The notes below the pieces were generated by a model. That model saw only the letters and a program-made list of their open reading frames with translations, did no database searches and was not told the origin of the DNA. A program made the translations under genes and the position numbers. A stretch of DNA of 64,000 bases from Plazaster borealis (Eukaryota; Echinodermata; Asteroidea; Forcipulatida; Labidiasteridae): positions 2,697,001 through 2,761,000 of the forward strand of contig CM037475.1 of NCBI GenBank assembly GCA_021014325.1, given 5' to 3'. Of the stretch, positions 44,301-53,206 are shown in pieces; position 1 is the first letter of the stretch; each line of letters begins with the position of its first letter.

Positions 44301-44461
44301 AGCAAGCTGTATGTGTGGATGAGGCACCGGAGATCACCCCCGGCAGTCAGACCCTTACTGATGGGGCACTCCTTTACTTGATGGAAACTGCATGCAGGTC
44401 CCTCCCGTGCCCTCCGTATGTTGCTGGTCGAGAAATATCGTGCACCGTCTGTAGCATTTGA
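33404..44461 (+). CDS. Type II transmembrane collagen-like protein with Cys-rich C-terminal domain
   Basis: Exons seen: 33404-33571, about 36161-36421, 40345-40928, 43721-43805 and 43974-44461; phases match from the second located exon onward (1, 0, 1). The N-terminus is cytosolic with basic residues, then one TM segment (about 26-49), so type II topology is inferred. A stalk exon with a helix ([16 protein letters not shown]) follows. The collagen exon has a short RDG-rich Gly-X-Y run, a break ([12 protein letters not shown]), then about 44 Gly-X-Y triplets. The C-terminal region ([12 protein letters not shown]..., [12 protein letters not shown]...) with ten Cys is the domain I recall from short-chain collagen C4-like invertebrate proteins. 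It probably acts at the cell surface as a trimer. The first join (phase 0 donor to the stalk exon, which needs phase 1 or 2) does not fit, so at least one exon is missing. A possible extra exon is 35991-36029 ([13 protein letters not shown]). Linking exon 1 to the rest is inference. Confidence 0.75.
33590..33884 (-). mobile_element. Leu-tRNA-like SINE in the TM-exon intron
   Basis: Minus-strand head with GGCCGAGCGGTTCAGAGCAC (box A region) and GTGGGTTCGATACCCGG (box B). An ATT tail lies at 33590-33610. The same insertion is present in duplication copy B. Confidence 0.8.
34199..34534. other. Intronic sequence, no feature seen
   Basis: AT-rich stretch between the duplicated segment and the long-TIR element, presumably within the first intron of the collagen-like gene. 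Confidence 0.4.
34535..35901. mobile_element. 1.37-kb element with about 150-bp terminal inverted repeats
   Basis: The left arm (AGGGGAGATGGCCTTAGCTT, then CCGGACCTTCGTCAGAGGCA, on to CGGGAAAACTAT) is mirrored at 35765-35901 with a few mismatches. The interior carries a SINE 3' end with AAT tail (35090-35160), the TGGCCTGACGTTTCGACCCT phrase (35249) and an AAC microsatellite (35300-35340). No transposase recognised. Confidence 0.7.
35300..35372. repeat. AAC/AAAC microsatellite
   Basis: CAA-type repeats grading into AAAC, following a C-run and A-run. Confidence 0.85.
36161..36421 (+). CDS. Collagen-like gene, stalk exon
   Basis: Acceptor CAGTGTAG (alternative CAG at 36153-36155), donor CAAACTG|GTAAGAG, phase 1, which joins the phase 2 start of the collagen exon in frame. 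It encodes a hydrophilic segment with a heptad-like helix and no Cys. Confidence 0.6.
36530..36690. repeat. Dispersed repeat shared with 56180-56275 and 61865-62260
   Basis: Shared phrases are ATATAAAACATCATTGTTTG / AACAATGATGTTTTTTATCC and the CTGATTATGAAG(A/T)TCATAC block, in opposite orientation. Confidence 0.5.
36706..36739. repeat. Perfect 34-bp palindrome
   Basis: CTATTTTGTCACCTCTA and its exact complement meet at the centre with no loop. Confidence 0.95.
37052..37434. mobile_element. ATAGACCTTATGCATTGACG element, interrupted copy
   Basis: Ends ATAGACCTTATGCATTGACG and CATAAGGTCTAT. An uninterrupted relative is at 41318-41491; this copy is split by the hAT-like MITE at 37210-37409. 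Confidence 0.8.
37202..37417. mobile_element. hAT-like MITE with 8-bp target duplication, copy 3
   Basis: Element 37210-37409, reverse orientation to copy 1, flanked by perfect ATGACGTC repeats (37202-37209 and 37410-37417). Confidence 0.9.
37432..37793 (-). mobile_element. Full-length Leu-tRNA-like SINE
   Basis: On the minus strand: tRNA-like head with GGCCGAGCGGTTAAGAGCAT and GTGGGTTCGAATCCCGG, then a body with ACACTTAACTATAATTGC and GGTATAAATGGGTACCTGCG, and an ATT tail. Confidence 0.85.
37844..38127. other. Intronic sequence with a GT microsatellite
   Basis: GTGTGTGTGTG at 37961-37972 and GGATCC-centred GATCCCAAAAACCGGATC at about 37930. No gene seen. Confidence 0.4.
38128..39757. mobile_element. 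Composite foldback region with TTCGTTCGAACGAA palindromes
   Basis: TTCGTTCGAACGAA-type palindromes occur at 38133-38250, 39262-39285, 39452-39500 and 39662-39745. Inside, a 17-bp array (38427-38575) is answered by inverted relatives at 39010-39140. The unit ACGCCATTGTTGACGACGT (38310) has a direct relative at 39787. Probably layered foldback insertions; no transposase recognised. Confidence 0.6.
38427..38575. repeat. About 17-bp array, CAACTCGTCCGTCGGA units
   Basis: Eight or nine copies of GACAACTCGTCCGTCG with drift toward GACAACTCGACAGTCA at the right end. Confidence 0.85.
39841..39990 (+). mobile_element. 3' fragment of a SINE
   Basis: Contains TGGTGCTATGAAAAGG, ACTTCAAAAACGCAGCTCC and CACTGAGTGACGGAT with an ATT-rich tail, matching the 3' part of the SINE at 59270-59720. 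Confidence 0.75.
39991..40344. other. Intron preceding the collagen exon
   Basis: Contains A-rich runs (40016-40042), a GT microsatellite (40111-40123) and a polypyrimidine-poor acceptor TATATTTCAG ending at 40344. Confidence 0.5.
40345..40928 (+). CDS. Collagen-like gene, Gly-X-Y exon
   Basis: Acceptor TATTTCAG, donor ACAACAG|GTAATT; 584 nt, phase 2 in and phase 0 out. It opens [15 protein letters not shown], then RDG-type triplets, a non-collagenous break and about 44 uninterrupted Gly-X-Y triplets with [10 protein letters not shown] and many GE/GR pairs. GC-rich relative to neighbours because of Gly/Pro codons. Long ORFs in the other frames are shadows. Confidence 0.93.
41318..41491. mobile_element. 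ATAGACCTTATGCATTGACG element, uninterrupted copy
   Basis: 174 bp with ends ATAGACCTTATGCATTGACG and GCAGAAGGTCTAT. Aligns to 37052-37434 minus the hAT-like insertion; its target-site equivalent is AATGACATC. Confidence 0.8.
41731..42615. mobile_element. ATAGACTGTGCAAGTCTCGC element with internal duplication
   Basis: Left ATAGACTGTGCAAGTCTCGC; right GCGAGACTTGCACAGTCTAT. A segment of about 175 bp starting GCAGCAACCGGAAGCTGAGG occurs twice (42198 and 42370). The reverse-oriented relative is at 55336-56043. Confidence 0.8.
42882..43415. mobile_element. Diverged relative of the ATAGACTGTGCAAG element
   Basis: Starts ATAGACTGTACAACTTTGGC and shares ACGAAGACTCATTCTTTG-like and GAGGTCAAGTTTGTA... 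segments with 41731-42615. The right terminus is not clear. Confidence 0.5.
43721..43805 (+). CDS. Collagen-like gene, first C-terminal-domain exon
   Basis: Acceptor GATATGGCAG, donor TATCAAG|GTAGGT; 85 nt, phase 0 in and phase 1 out. It encodes [17 protein letters not shown] and ELVYQ, the conserved start of the short-chain-collagen-type terminal domain. Confidence 0.9.
43974..44461 (+). CDS. Collagen-like gene, terminal exon
   Basis: Acceptor TTGTTGACAG, phase 2 in; stop TGA at 44459-44461. Nine Cys, with pairs CAVC and CTVC; the motif [20 protein letters not shown] continues the domain begun in the previous exon. Likely disulfide-rich, extracellular. Confidence 0.92.
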
Positions 44462-44581
44462 ATTACGAATCGTAAAAGGGGCACTGAAGACTTTCAAGCG
44501 TGCTCTCAATATTAATGACTTTAAAAAAATTAAAGCACAAATGCATATTATTATTCAATCTTGCCAAATAGCTGCGTTTAT

Positions 44582-44877
44582 TTAAAGGCATCGTACACGT
44601 TTGGTAATTACTCAAAATAAATATTAGCATAAAAATTGGCTTGGTAACGAGCAACGGAGAGCTGTTGATAGTATAAAACATTGTAGGAAACGACTCCCTC
44701 TGAAGTAACGTAGTTTTTGAGAAAGAGGTTATTTATCACTAAAATAATAAAAAGTTCTTGCAAGAAGTTTTTATTGAGCCCAAATTTTCACAGGCTTGTT
44801 ATTTTATGCATGTGTTGGGATACACCAAATGAGAACACTAGTCTTTGACAATTACCAAACGTGTACGATGCCTTTAA
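44582..44877. mobile_element. TTAA-flanked MITE (AAAGGCA family), shortened
   Basis: Starts TTTAAAGGCATCGTACACG and ends CGTGTACGATGCCTTTAA. Lacks about 75 bp of the interior found in 2891-3272. It lies 120 bp past the collagen-like stop codon. Confidence 0.8.
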
Positions 44878-46031
44878 ATTGCTTGTAAAATGCTAGGCCG
44901 CGTCCGAATCAAGCTATGGCCGTTGGCTGCGGTGGAAACGTCGAAGATTTTTAGGCATTCCAGCCATAGCCACTGCCGAGAAGCCATTATTCGGAAAGGA
45001 TTCCGACTCAATTTCCTCGTAAGTTTTGTCAGTCATCTCAAGGGGCTGTCCAAGTATTTTTGACCGCGTGAGGGCGTGTGTGAAACAACTTTACGCGACA
45101 TACAGGCAGTCAAAATAAGATTAAAACTGTAATATTTTGATGCAAGAATAATTATTCGCCGCTGAAAGCGCCCCAAGGCGGTCACAAATACGACTCAGTC
45201 CAAGACGAGGCGCTGGGATGGGCTGACGAATGTATGACGTATGCTACTCAAAATACTCCACAAATGATGAAATAACTGATGTCTGTGCCTTTTATTATGA
45301 TACCTATGCATGTGTGGTTCGATCTGTAATTAATCACATTGAACCCAAACAATTATAAACATTTGATTTATAGCATTACAATTAATTCCAATTTTATGTA
45401 TATTTACAACAATTGATTATAAACCAATATTTTCCCTTCAAATTGTGTGTCCAAATTGTGTATGATTTCCCTTTGCCTCAACTCCAAATAATTCAACTGA
45501 ATCTAAAACTTTATCCTCACTTCAACTACAATCATTATCCACACTATATTCTGTAAGTCACGTTACCCCACATACACAATAATCCATGTGAATAACTAAT
45601 TGACGCATGCTTAGAAAATAAATCATTTTTACAATCTAAATTTTACAGTAATTATACCCGCAATCCTTTAATCTACAATCCCTGATTCAGAGTTTACTTA
45701 AACTAACAATCTTTAACTTCAAATGAGCTAATTTAGACTTACAATATTGGGCACATCAAGAATAAACAAAATATTGGTGAAAGTATGAATGTGACTAATG
45801 ACGAATGTTAGGTCTTTTCCTGGCGAAAGATGCAAAACTGCGCCCTCAATTGAGCAAAAAATAACTTCGCCTATGATGTGATGCACAAAAAGAAATTACA
45901 CTGCACAGTCCGCAACAGTATGCACATGCGCATTGGACCATTCCCCCTGACCTAATAACCCCCGTCACTTGTCTTCCTGTTTACGAAAGACTATTCCTAC
46001 CTCCATGATTCGACTATCAATAATAATGTAG
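44878..46031. other. Intergenic sequence left of the LTR element
   Basis: A possible small inverted repeat (GCTATGGCCGTTGGC near 44922 and GCCATAGCCACTGCC near 44964). Otherwise AT-rich, no gene seen. Confidence 0.4.
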
Positions 46032-46036
46032 CTTTG

Positions 46037-46225
46037 TGTCGTATCCTATACTTTAATTTAGACAAACACGATCTTATTTGTGTTTGGCCTGAGATGCATG
46101 ACGTAATAATGTTTCAGTTGAGTGATTCCGAAGTGTATATAAGAACATAGATTTGTAGAATAAAGTTGTTGAAGTCTATCACCGAGTTCGAGGATTACTT
46201 TACTGCGTCCATACTGCATACAACA
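46037..46225 (+). repeat. 5' LTR
   Basis: 189 bp, TG...CA ends. TATATAAG at 46136-46143 is a likely TATA box and AATAAA at 46159-46164 a polyadenylation signal. One G/A difference from the 3' LTR (GGCCTGAGATG versus GGCCTAAGATG). Confidence 0.95.
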
Positions 46226-46227
46226 TT

Positions 46228-46240
46228 TGGCGACGAGGAT
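46228..46240 (+). promoter_or_regulatory. Primer binding site, tRNA-Ser type
   Basis: TGGCGACGAGGAT, two bases after the LTR, is complementary to the 3' end of a tRNA-Ser(GCU) as I recall it (ATCCTCGTCG plus CCA). Confidence 0.75.
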
Positions 46241-46259
46241 AAAGAACGGCGCTGCGACG

Positions 46260-47180
46260 ATGGCCTCCGGAGGGTATGCTGGCATTCTTCAACCCCCTCC
46301 TTTCCTTAATGAACCCGGTGATCCTCCAATATTGTGGAAGCAATGGATCTCGCTCTACAAAACCTACCTTGTGGCAATTGGAGGTGACGAAGATTTCAGC
46401 CATGGGCGAAAGAAAGCACTCCTACTACACTGTTTGGGCGTGGAAGGGCAAAGAATTTACTATACTTTGCCGGGATGCAACGATTCTCCGCCAGCGAGTA
46501 TGAATTTGCTTGATCATACCTTAGAAATTCTACAGAAACAATTTCAACCAGCACTTAATGTTGTAGCTGAAAGATACAGATTCGACAACGTGCACAGCAG
46601 AGTGGTGAGAGAATTGACAGTTTCATCGCTGCTTTACGCGAACTCGCAAAAACTTGTGACTTTGGCGATTTCACAGATCAAATGCTAAGAGACCAGATAG
46701 TGGAAAAGACCAGCAGTGCTAAAATCAGAGAAAGGTTGCTGATGGAGAAAGATTTGACGCTGGCTAAGGCAAGAGAAGTTGCATATAGAGTTGAAAGTGC
46801 AGTCCGAGAAGCAAAGGCGTTGTCTCATGGGACTGATGGCAACTCTACCCTACATTCCGTGAACAGAGTTGCCGGGAAAACGAAACGGACACCTGCGGCA
46901 AAGGCCACACCCAAACATTCAGCACATACCGGAACAAGCACACGGCAGCAAAGTCAGCGTACATGCTACAGATGTGGTTCGACCCAGCACCTTGCCAATG
47001 ATTCAAGTTGCCCTGCTAAAGACGCGACATGCCTTAAGTGCAACAGAATTGGTCATTTCCGTGCAGTATGTCGCTCTACAACTACAAATAGTCCAAGACC
47101 GCAAGGGACAACTCAACGTCGTTGGCATCCAGAACGACAAGTTCATCAAGTTACAGAAGATGACATGCAAGTTTTGATGA
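46260..47180 (+). pseudogene. gag region, one frameshift
   Basis: ATG at 46260. The first frame is gag-like (PPPFLNEPGDPPILWKQW...) to about 46580, where one base appears missing; homologous reading resumes in the frame open from there to 47830. The nucleocapsid part has two zinc knuckles: CYRCGSTQH...C (spacing atypical) and CLKCNRIGHFRAVC (CX2CX4HX4C). Gag runs without a stop into protease, as expected for a Gag-Pol fusion. Confidence 0.85.
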
Positions 47181-50100
47181 CGGAGTCGTCAGCAGACAAC
47201 CCGAATCCATTACATTGCCAGGTACGCGTTAATTATGTGCCTCTACGTCTAATGGTAGATACAGGCTCGGGTGTCACCATATTGACTAAACGAACATTTG
47301 AAAGACATTTCTTAAGCGATGCTCTACGAACCCCGAATGAACACCAAACATTCTCGTCATTTACGAAACATAAGATAAAGGTAATTGGATGTTTTGAATG
47401 TAAAATTAAGTATTGTAAATACTCGAGTGAAACAATGGTTTTCGTGGTTGATCAGGGTAGCGATATAATGGGCAGAGATTTGATCAAGGCCCTCCATATC
47501 AATATTGATGGTAGTTCATTATCATGTATAAATGAAGTAGAAGCGAATAAGCAAGTACAAGATAAGTCTTATGTCCAAGTTACAAACGATTTTGGTGAAT
47601 TGTTTACTACTTCAAATGAGCTGCCAAGTGTGAAAGGTTTTGTTCATAAAGTAAAGACTGACAGCAAGGTTACCCCGGTAAGCCAAAAACTGCGTCGATT
47701 ACCATTTGAGGCAAGAGGAAAAGTGTCTGAAAAACTAATCGAACTTGAGAAACAAGGAGTAATAGAAAGAATAGACTCCTCAGAGTGGGTTTCACCTATT
47801 GTTGTAGCGTGGAAAAAACAGGTGATATAAGAATTTGCGTTGATCTTAGACAGGTAAACAAAGCAATAATACCCGACAAATTTCCTTTGCCTAAGATAGA
47901 TGAGATTCTATGTGAATTACGGAATTCTTCCATTTTTCACAACTTGATCTGGCCTCAGCATATCACCAGTTACCACTTCACAAAGAGTCTAGACAGCTTA
48001 CAGCATTTATAACTCACGAAGGCCTATTTCAGTACAAACGAATGTGTTTTGGGTTGTCGTCTGCTCCTTCAGCATTCCAGAAAATGATGAGTATAATCTT
48101 AAGTGGTTTGAAAGGTGTACAGTGCTATTTAGATGATGTAATTATCTATGGTAAAACTCAAGCCGAACATGATGAAAATCTGAACAATGTTTGTACTAGA
48201 TTACAGAAGTATGGTGTGAAGTTGAACGAAGACAAATGTATGATCGCAAAGAAAAGCTTAAAATTCCTGGGTCACACAATCAGTGGAAATGGTATACAAC
48301 CCGACGACAAATTCCGAGCATTGGTCGATGCTCAAATTCCTCATGACAAAAAGTCATTGAGGTCTTTCTTGGGACTAGCAGGGTATTTTGCAAAATACAT
48401 TTCCAAGTTTGCTGACATTGTTGAACCTTTGCGATCACTAATCAGAACAGACAGTAAATTTGTATGGTGTGATTTAGCTCAGCAACGTTTTGACCAACTA
48501 CGCTTAATGATTAGCAAAAGTCCTTGCTTAGCATCGTATGATCCAGAGCTTGATATTCACGTCACTACAGATGCATCTGATTATGGATTAGGTGCTGTGC
48601 TTACACAATTTAAAGATGGCATTGAAGTTACAGTAGAATGTGCAAGTCGAACACTTTCTGAAGCAGAAAAGAAATATTAAGTCAGTGAAAAAGAGGCACT
48701 TGCGTGCGTTTGGGCTTGCGAAAAATGGAACACATATCTGTGGGGCAGAAAGTTCACCCTAAAAACGGATCATCAGGCTCTAGTAACACTACTTGGCAAA
48801 GGCACTGGTAGACAGGCTATGCGTACTGCGCGCTGGTCATGTAGACTCATGAAGTACAATTTTGAGGTTCAATACAAACGTGGTGATCAAATCAAAGTTG
48901 CTGATGGATTATCAAGGTTACCTGTACCAGCTAATGAAGATGAATATGATAAGGAAGATGAAATAATATGCCAAGTAATACTTGAAAATTTGAGCAAATG
49001 TGTAAATGTAAAAAGACTGAAACAAGCAGTGGAAAACGATGAGGTACAAAACATCGTTAAACGCCACATTACGAATGGTTGGCCAAGAAAATTAAACTGT
49101 ATTGACCCTAAGGAAGCAGAAGTTTTGAAACCTTATCACCCAGTCAAAGATGAATTATCAGTGTGTAATGATATAATTATGAGAAGTGATAGAATTATTG
49201 TTCCTCGAGAACTAACAGGTGTAATTGTAAACCTAGCTCATGAATCTCATCAGGGAATAACACGCACTAAGCAACGACTCAGAGAGTTGTACTGGTGGCC
49301 ACTTATGGATAAACAAGTGACGATTGCTGTAAAACCGTGCGTAACATGTCAAAATAATGACAAGAGTATTCAACAGAGAACTGCTCCTTTAATACCAGTA
49401 GAGTATCCTGAAAAACCATGGAGTAAGGTAGCAATCGATATTGTGGGACCTTTTGAACGGGCTGTAAATGGGTGTAGATTTGCAATCACACTGATAGATT
49501 ACCACAGTAAATGGCCCGAAGTTGCTTTTACGTCCTCGGTCACAACTACGAAAGTGATAACATTTTTGAAGACGATTTTTAGCAGAGAAGGTTTCCCAGA
49601 CGAAATAATATCAGATAATGGAGTACAGTTTACGTCCAATGAGTTTAAGAATTTCCTAAGGACCCGGGGTATTAAGCATGGGTTCTCCTCATTGTACCAT
49701 CCACAAAGTAACGGTGCTGTAGAGAGATTCAACGGTGTACTTAAAAGTACGGTGCAAAATGCAATTTACTTAAACAAGCCATGGAAACAATCTGTGTATG
49801 AATTTCTTGCAGTGTACAGGGCAACACCCCATGCGACCACTGGCATTGCACCCTCTGTTTTATTGCATGGTAGACACATGAGAACACGTTTAAATATTGC
49901 AGGGTTGCATACAGTTAGCACAGATGAAGCGATGGGAAGTCACGTAGAAAAGGTGCATTCCAAGCAAATGAAGTACAAAGCATATGTGGATAAGAAAAGA
50001 AATGCCAAAGAAGTTGAGTTTAAAGTAGGGGACTGGGTTCGAATAAGAAAGGCTGGCATTGTTGTGAAAGGGGACAAGAAATACAAAGAACCAGTTCAAA

Positions 50101-50357
50101 TTGCGAGAAAAATTGGTCCCCACACGTACGAAATAATGGATGGAAGAAGGTGGAATGTGAACAGACTTATTCTAGCGAGACAACCGAGTGTAAATACTGA
50201 TTCAATGATAACTGATTTTGACATAACTGAGACAGAACCAGAAAAACCTACAGGACAAACTTCCAAGGAAACCGGAAAGGTTCCGGAACTTGAAAGAAGG
50301 AAAGGTGCAAGAAATAGACGGCCTCCTGTATGGCTTAAAGATTACGTTAGATATTAG
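47181..50357 (+). pseudogene. pol region: PR, RT, RNase H, integrase; two frameshifts and one stop
   Basis: Protease active site LMVDTGSG at about 47250. RT begins near 47740. A base is missing in an A run at about 47815-47820 and another in a T run at about 47933-47938. The RT catalytic YLDD is at about 48126, and RNase H DASDYGLGAVL at about 48572. An in-frame TAA at 48678-48680 interrupts RNase H; the same frame is then open to 50357. Integrase has its HHCC zinc site (HESHQG...CVTC, about 49237-49352), the DDE residues (AIDIVGP about 49432, SDNG about 49610, VERF about 49719) and a GPY/F-like end (KIGPHTYEI). Confidence 0.9.
48678..48680 (+). other. Nonsense codon in RNase H of the retroelement
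   Basis: TAA directly follows SEAEKKY; the frame before and after is homologous pol sequence. Confidence 0.9.
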
Positions 50358-50531
50358 AAGAGCAGAAGGAAACAAACGATAGAACCGAAGTCAAGAAGGC
50401 TTAAATTACTATATTTTATAAGTAACTATAATGTTCAACTATTTACGAAAGTTTCCTGGGTTTGATAATGTAAGATTCAATACAGTTCTGATAAATTGTT
50501 ATAAAACTATTCTTTGGTTTCATAATTAACG

Positions 50532-50542
50532 AAAAGGGGAGA
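50532..50542 (+). promoter_or_regulatory. Polypurine tract
   Basis: AAAAGGGGAGA immediately before the 3' LTR; primer for plus-strand synthesis. Confidence 0.85.
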
Positions 50543-50731
50543 TGTCGTATCCTATACTTTAATTTAGACAAACACGATCTTATTTGTGTTTGGCCTAAGA
50601 TGCATGACGTAATAATGTTTCAGTTGAGTGATTCCGAAGTGTATATAAGAACATAGATTTGTAGAATAAAGTTGTTGAAGTCTATCACCGAGTTCGAGGA
50701 TTACTTTACTGCGTCCATACTGCATACAACA
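50543..50731 (+). repeat. 3' LTR
   Basis: 189 bp, one substitution relative to the 5' LTR, followed by the target duplication CTTTG. Confidence 0.95.
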
Positions 50732-50736
50732 CTTTG

Positions 50737-51699
50737 TTGTGTAAATCCATTGCAAATAATTGTTGTCATTCTTTGCATTGTACTAAATTATCAGTTCTTT
50801 GAACAAAAGTTTGAATGAAAAGCGAAAAGTTGGGTTTTTTAGGCTTTTAAGGTTCCTAACATCTATTTAACGAAATTAAAAAATTATAAATAATTAACGG
50901 AAGTAAAGGTCACAGGGGGTCACACTTTGTGTAAGATTTTAACAATACTCCAGGGTCTTTCACATGGTCCAAATATCTTGTGTGTAGCAATTATGGTTCT
51001 CCAGATATGATTGTTCTAAATATTAAACATTGATTTAATGTTACGTCATCATCCCGAAAACCTTTGCGGTTTCATCGACACACTAGGTTTAGGTACATGG
51101 TTAGCTTAAATTCCAAACCCTTTTTGGTTCACGAGATATGATTTTTGCACACACAGTAAATGTAACTATACCTGAACGGTGGTTAGCATCAATTCAAATC
51201 CGACAGAATAGAAATCACACCATGATCAAATTAATAATCTTTTTTTGTAAGTACAAAATAAAACCACTTGGCAAGTTTACGGATGATGTTGGTTTGTTGT
51301 TTTTTTGGTGGGGGGGGGGGGGTCAGTAGCGGTGTCGAACACTGGAAACAATGCAATCGGCTTTGTCCTCAGTAAAGGTTTGAAGTAAAACTTACGTCCA
51401 TGCTTAGACTGAACATCAACAGACTTCCTATACGACGAATATCTAGGTTCATGTTTGTGGCTAAGAACAAATAATTATAAGAACGCAAACTTTTACAGCC
51501 CGTTCCCCCCCCCCCAAAAAAAAAAATAATAATAATAATAATAATAATTTTTAAAAAAAAATTTAAAAAAAATAAATAAATGAAAAAATAAAATAAATAA
51601 ATCAATAAATCAATAAATAAATAAATAAATAAATAAAATAAAATCACACTCTAACTTTAGGTACAACTTTGCGTCTGCATTGGTCGGAGCGACATTTAT
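50737..51699. other. Repeat-rich intergenic stretch
   Basis: 50915-51170 resembles the tandem units at 57898-58520 (ACAAAGTGTGACC / GGTCACACTTTGTG, CGAGATATGA). A G-run is at 51310-51322 and AAT and AATA microsatellites at 51527-51645. No gene seen. Confidence 0.5.
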
Positions 51700-51990
51700 G
51701 TACATGTTTGGGGCTACATTTAGGTCGGGGCGACATTTAGGTACAGGTTTGGGGCTACATTTAGGTCGGGGCGACATTTAGGTACATGTTTGGGGCTACA
51801 TTTAGGTCGGGGCGACATTTAGGTACATGTTTGGGGCTACATTTAGGTCGGGGCGACATTAAGGTACAGGTTTGGGGCTACATTTAGGTACATGTTTGGG
51901 GCTACATTTAGGCCGGGCGACATTTAGGTACAGATTTGGGGCTACATTTAGGTCGGGCGATATTTAGGGCTCGGGCTACATATAGGGGCC
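51700..51990. repeat. 41-42-bp minisatellite, about 7 copies
   Basis: The unit combines GGGGCTACATTTAGGTCGGG with GCGACATTTAGGTACATGTT. Half-unit deletions occur around 51880-51900. Confidence 0.9.
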
Positions 51991-52157
51991 GCACACCCGT
52001 CCCTCACCCAATAATGTTTTGTACAAATCTTTGCCGACAACACTGGATCCTATAACGCTGTGTCTCTACAGGCACCCATAATGAAATACATTTTTCTGTT
52101 AGCGTCTGCAGTTTTTGACTTGCTTTTTAGACACACTTGGATATTTCCCAAATAGTA

Positions 52158-52529
52158 TTAAAGGCAGAGTGTACTTTTGGTGATTACTCCACAAGGTTAT
52201 AACCATAAAAACTTACTTGGTAAAGAGCACTGGAGAGTGGTTGATATTATAAAACATTGTTGTGACCCCATTTGAAGTAATGTAGTTTATTAGAGAAAGG
52301 GTTAATTTTCACACAAATGAGGCTTCAGGCATTAACCTTTCCAAGGCATCTGAAAGCACATCATATTATTCTGTGCAACAAGGTTGTTTTTTCTTTCACT
52401 ATTTGTTTGCAACTTTGATGACCAATTGAGCCCAAATTTTCACAGGTTGGTTATTCTATGCGTATGTTGGGATTCAGCGAGTGAGAATTCTAGTCTTTCA
52501 CAACTACCAAAAGTATACCCTGCCTTTAA
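52158..52529. mobile_element. TTAA-flanked MITE with a paralogous empty site
   Basis: TTAAAGGCAGAGTGTACTTT at the left, GTATACCCTGCCTTTAA at the right. In copy A the corresponding place (about 33089-33097) reads ATTATTAATGG with a single TTAA, so insertion duplicated TTAA. Confidence 0.85.
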
Positions 52530-52693
52530 TGTATTGGGCACCTGTTTTTAAGACAACACAGGATCGAAGTTCATAACCTACCCCGCCGACTCCTCGCAGT
52601 TGTATTCCCAGAACTGTTTTTCTGTTGGCGTCATTTGAAGAAAAAGACTCGTTTGATACGCAGCTTGTACATTAATGAGATCAAGAAAGAGAC

Positions 52694-52861
52694 ATGGATT
52701 CTAATAACTTGGCTGAAAATCCGCTGATCTGGTCAAAGAAGAACTCTAGCAAAAATGGTTGGCGTTGGTTTTTGGCGGTAACGCTCCTCAACCTTACTGT
52801 AACGTCACTTATTGTTGGATCGATGCTTTTCTATGTTCACGTGGAATTGCAGTCTGTGAAG
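52694..52861 (+). CDS. Paralogous TM exon (copy B) of a collagen-like gene
   Basis: 56 codons ([17 protein letters not shown]...) ending AAG|GTGAGT, phase 0. The TM segment is nearly identical to copy A with a Gly-to-Val change (FLAVTLL). Frame and donor are intact and the 5' UTR is conserved, but no collagen or C-terminal exon follows within the window. It may be the first exon of a second gene extending past 64000 or an isolated duplicate. Confidence 0.65.
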
Positions 52862-52888
52862 GTGAGTACGGGAACGAGACATTCCTAT

Positions 52889-53206
52889 GTTGTTATTATT
52901 ATTATGTAGTTCTGGCAATGAAACCAAAGGAGGATGAATATACAAAAGTGAACTTAATTATACTGTAGCTCGCAAGCCTGAGGAGACCTGTAAACAAGGA
53001 TGCTTGCTATGTGAACCAGAAACACTGGGGTTAACTCCTACTCTTCCACTTTAAGTGTTTTGAGTTCTTTTACGACAAAGCAATTACGGCAAAGTATATC
53101 CTGCTCAAGAACACAAGTGCCACGACCAGGAATCGAACCTACACTTTACTAATCGGAAACCTCACAGGTTGAGTCCTGTGCTCTTAACCGCTCGGCCTCG
53201 TCACGT
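52889..53206 (-). mobile_element. Leu-tRNA-like SINE in copy B intron
   Basis: Minus-strand head GGCCGAGCGGTTAAGAGCAC and TAGGTTCGATTCCTGG; ATT tail at 52889-52905. Orthologous in position to 33590-33884, so it predates the duplication. Confidence 0.8.

Larger units (their letters stand above)
46032..50736 (+). mobile_element. Ty3/gypsy-type LTR retrotransposon, recently inserted, coding region broken
   Basis: Element 46037-50731 flanked by the 5-bp target duplication CTTTG (46032-46036, 50732-50736). It carries 189-bp LTRs, a primer site, gag-pol in order Gag-NC-PR-RT-RNaseH-IN, and a polypurine tract. The order RT before IN places it in Ty3/gypsy. The primer site complementary to tRNA-Ser suggests the Mag/SURL-like group (inference). 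No envelope-like ORF follows IN. The LTRs differ at one position, so insertion is young, yet the reading frame has four lesions. Confidence 0.95.
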
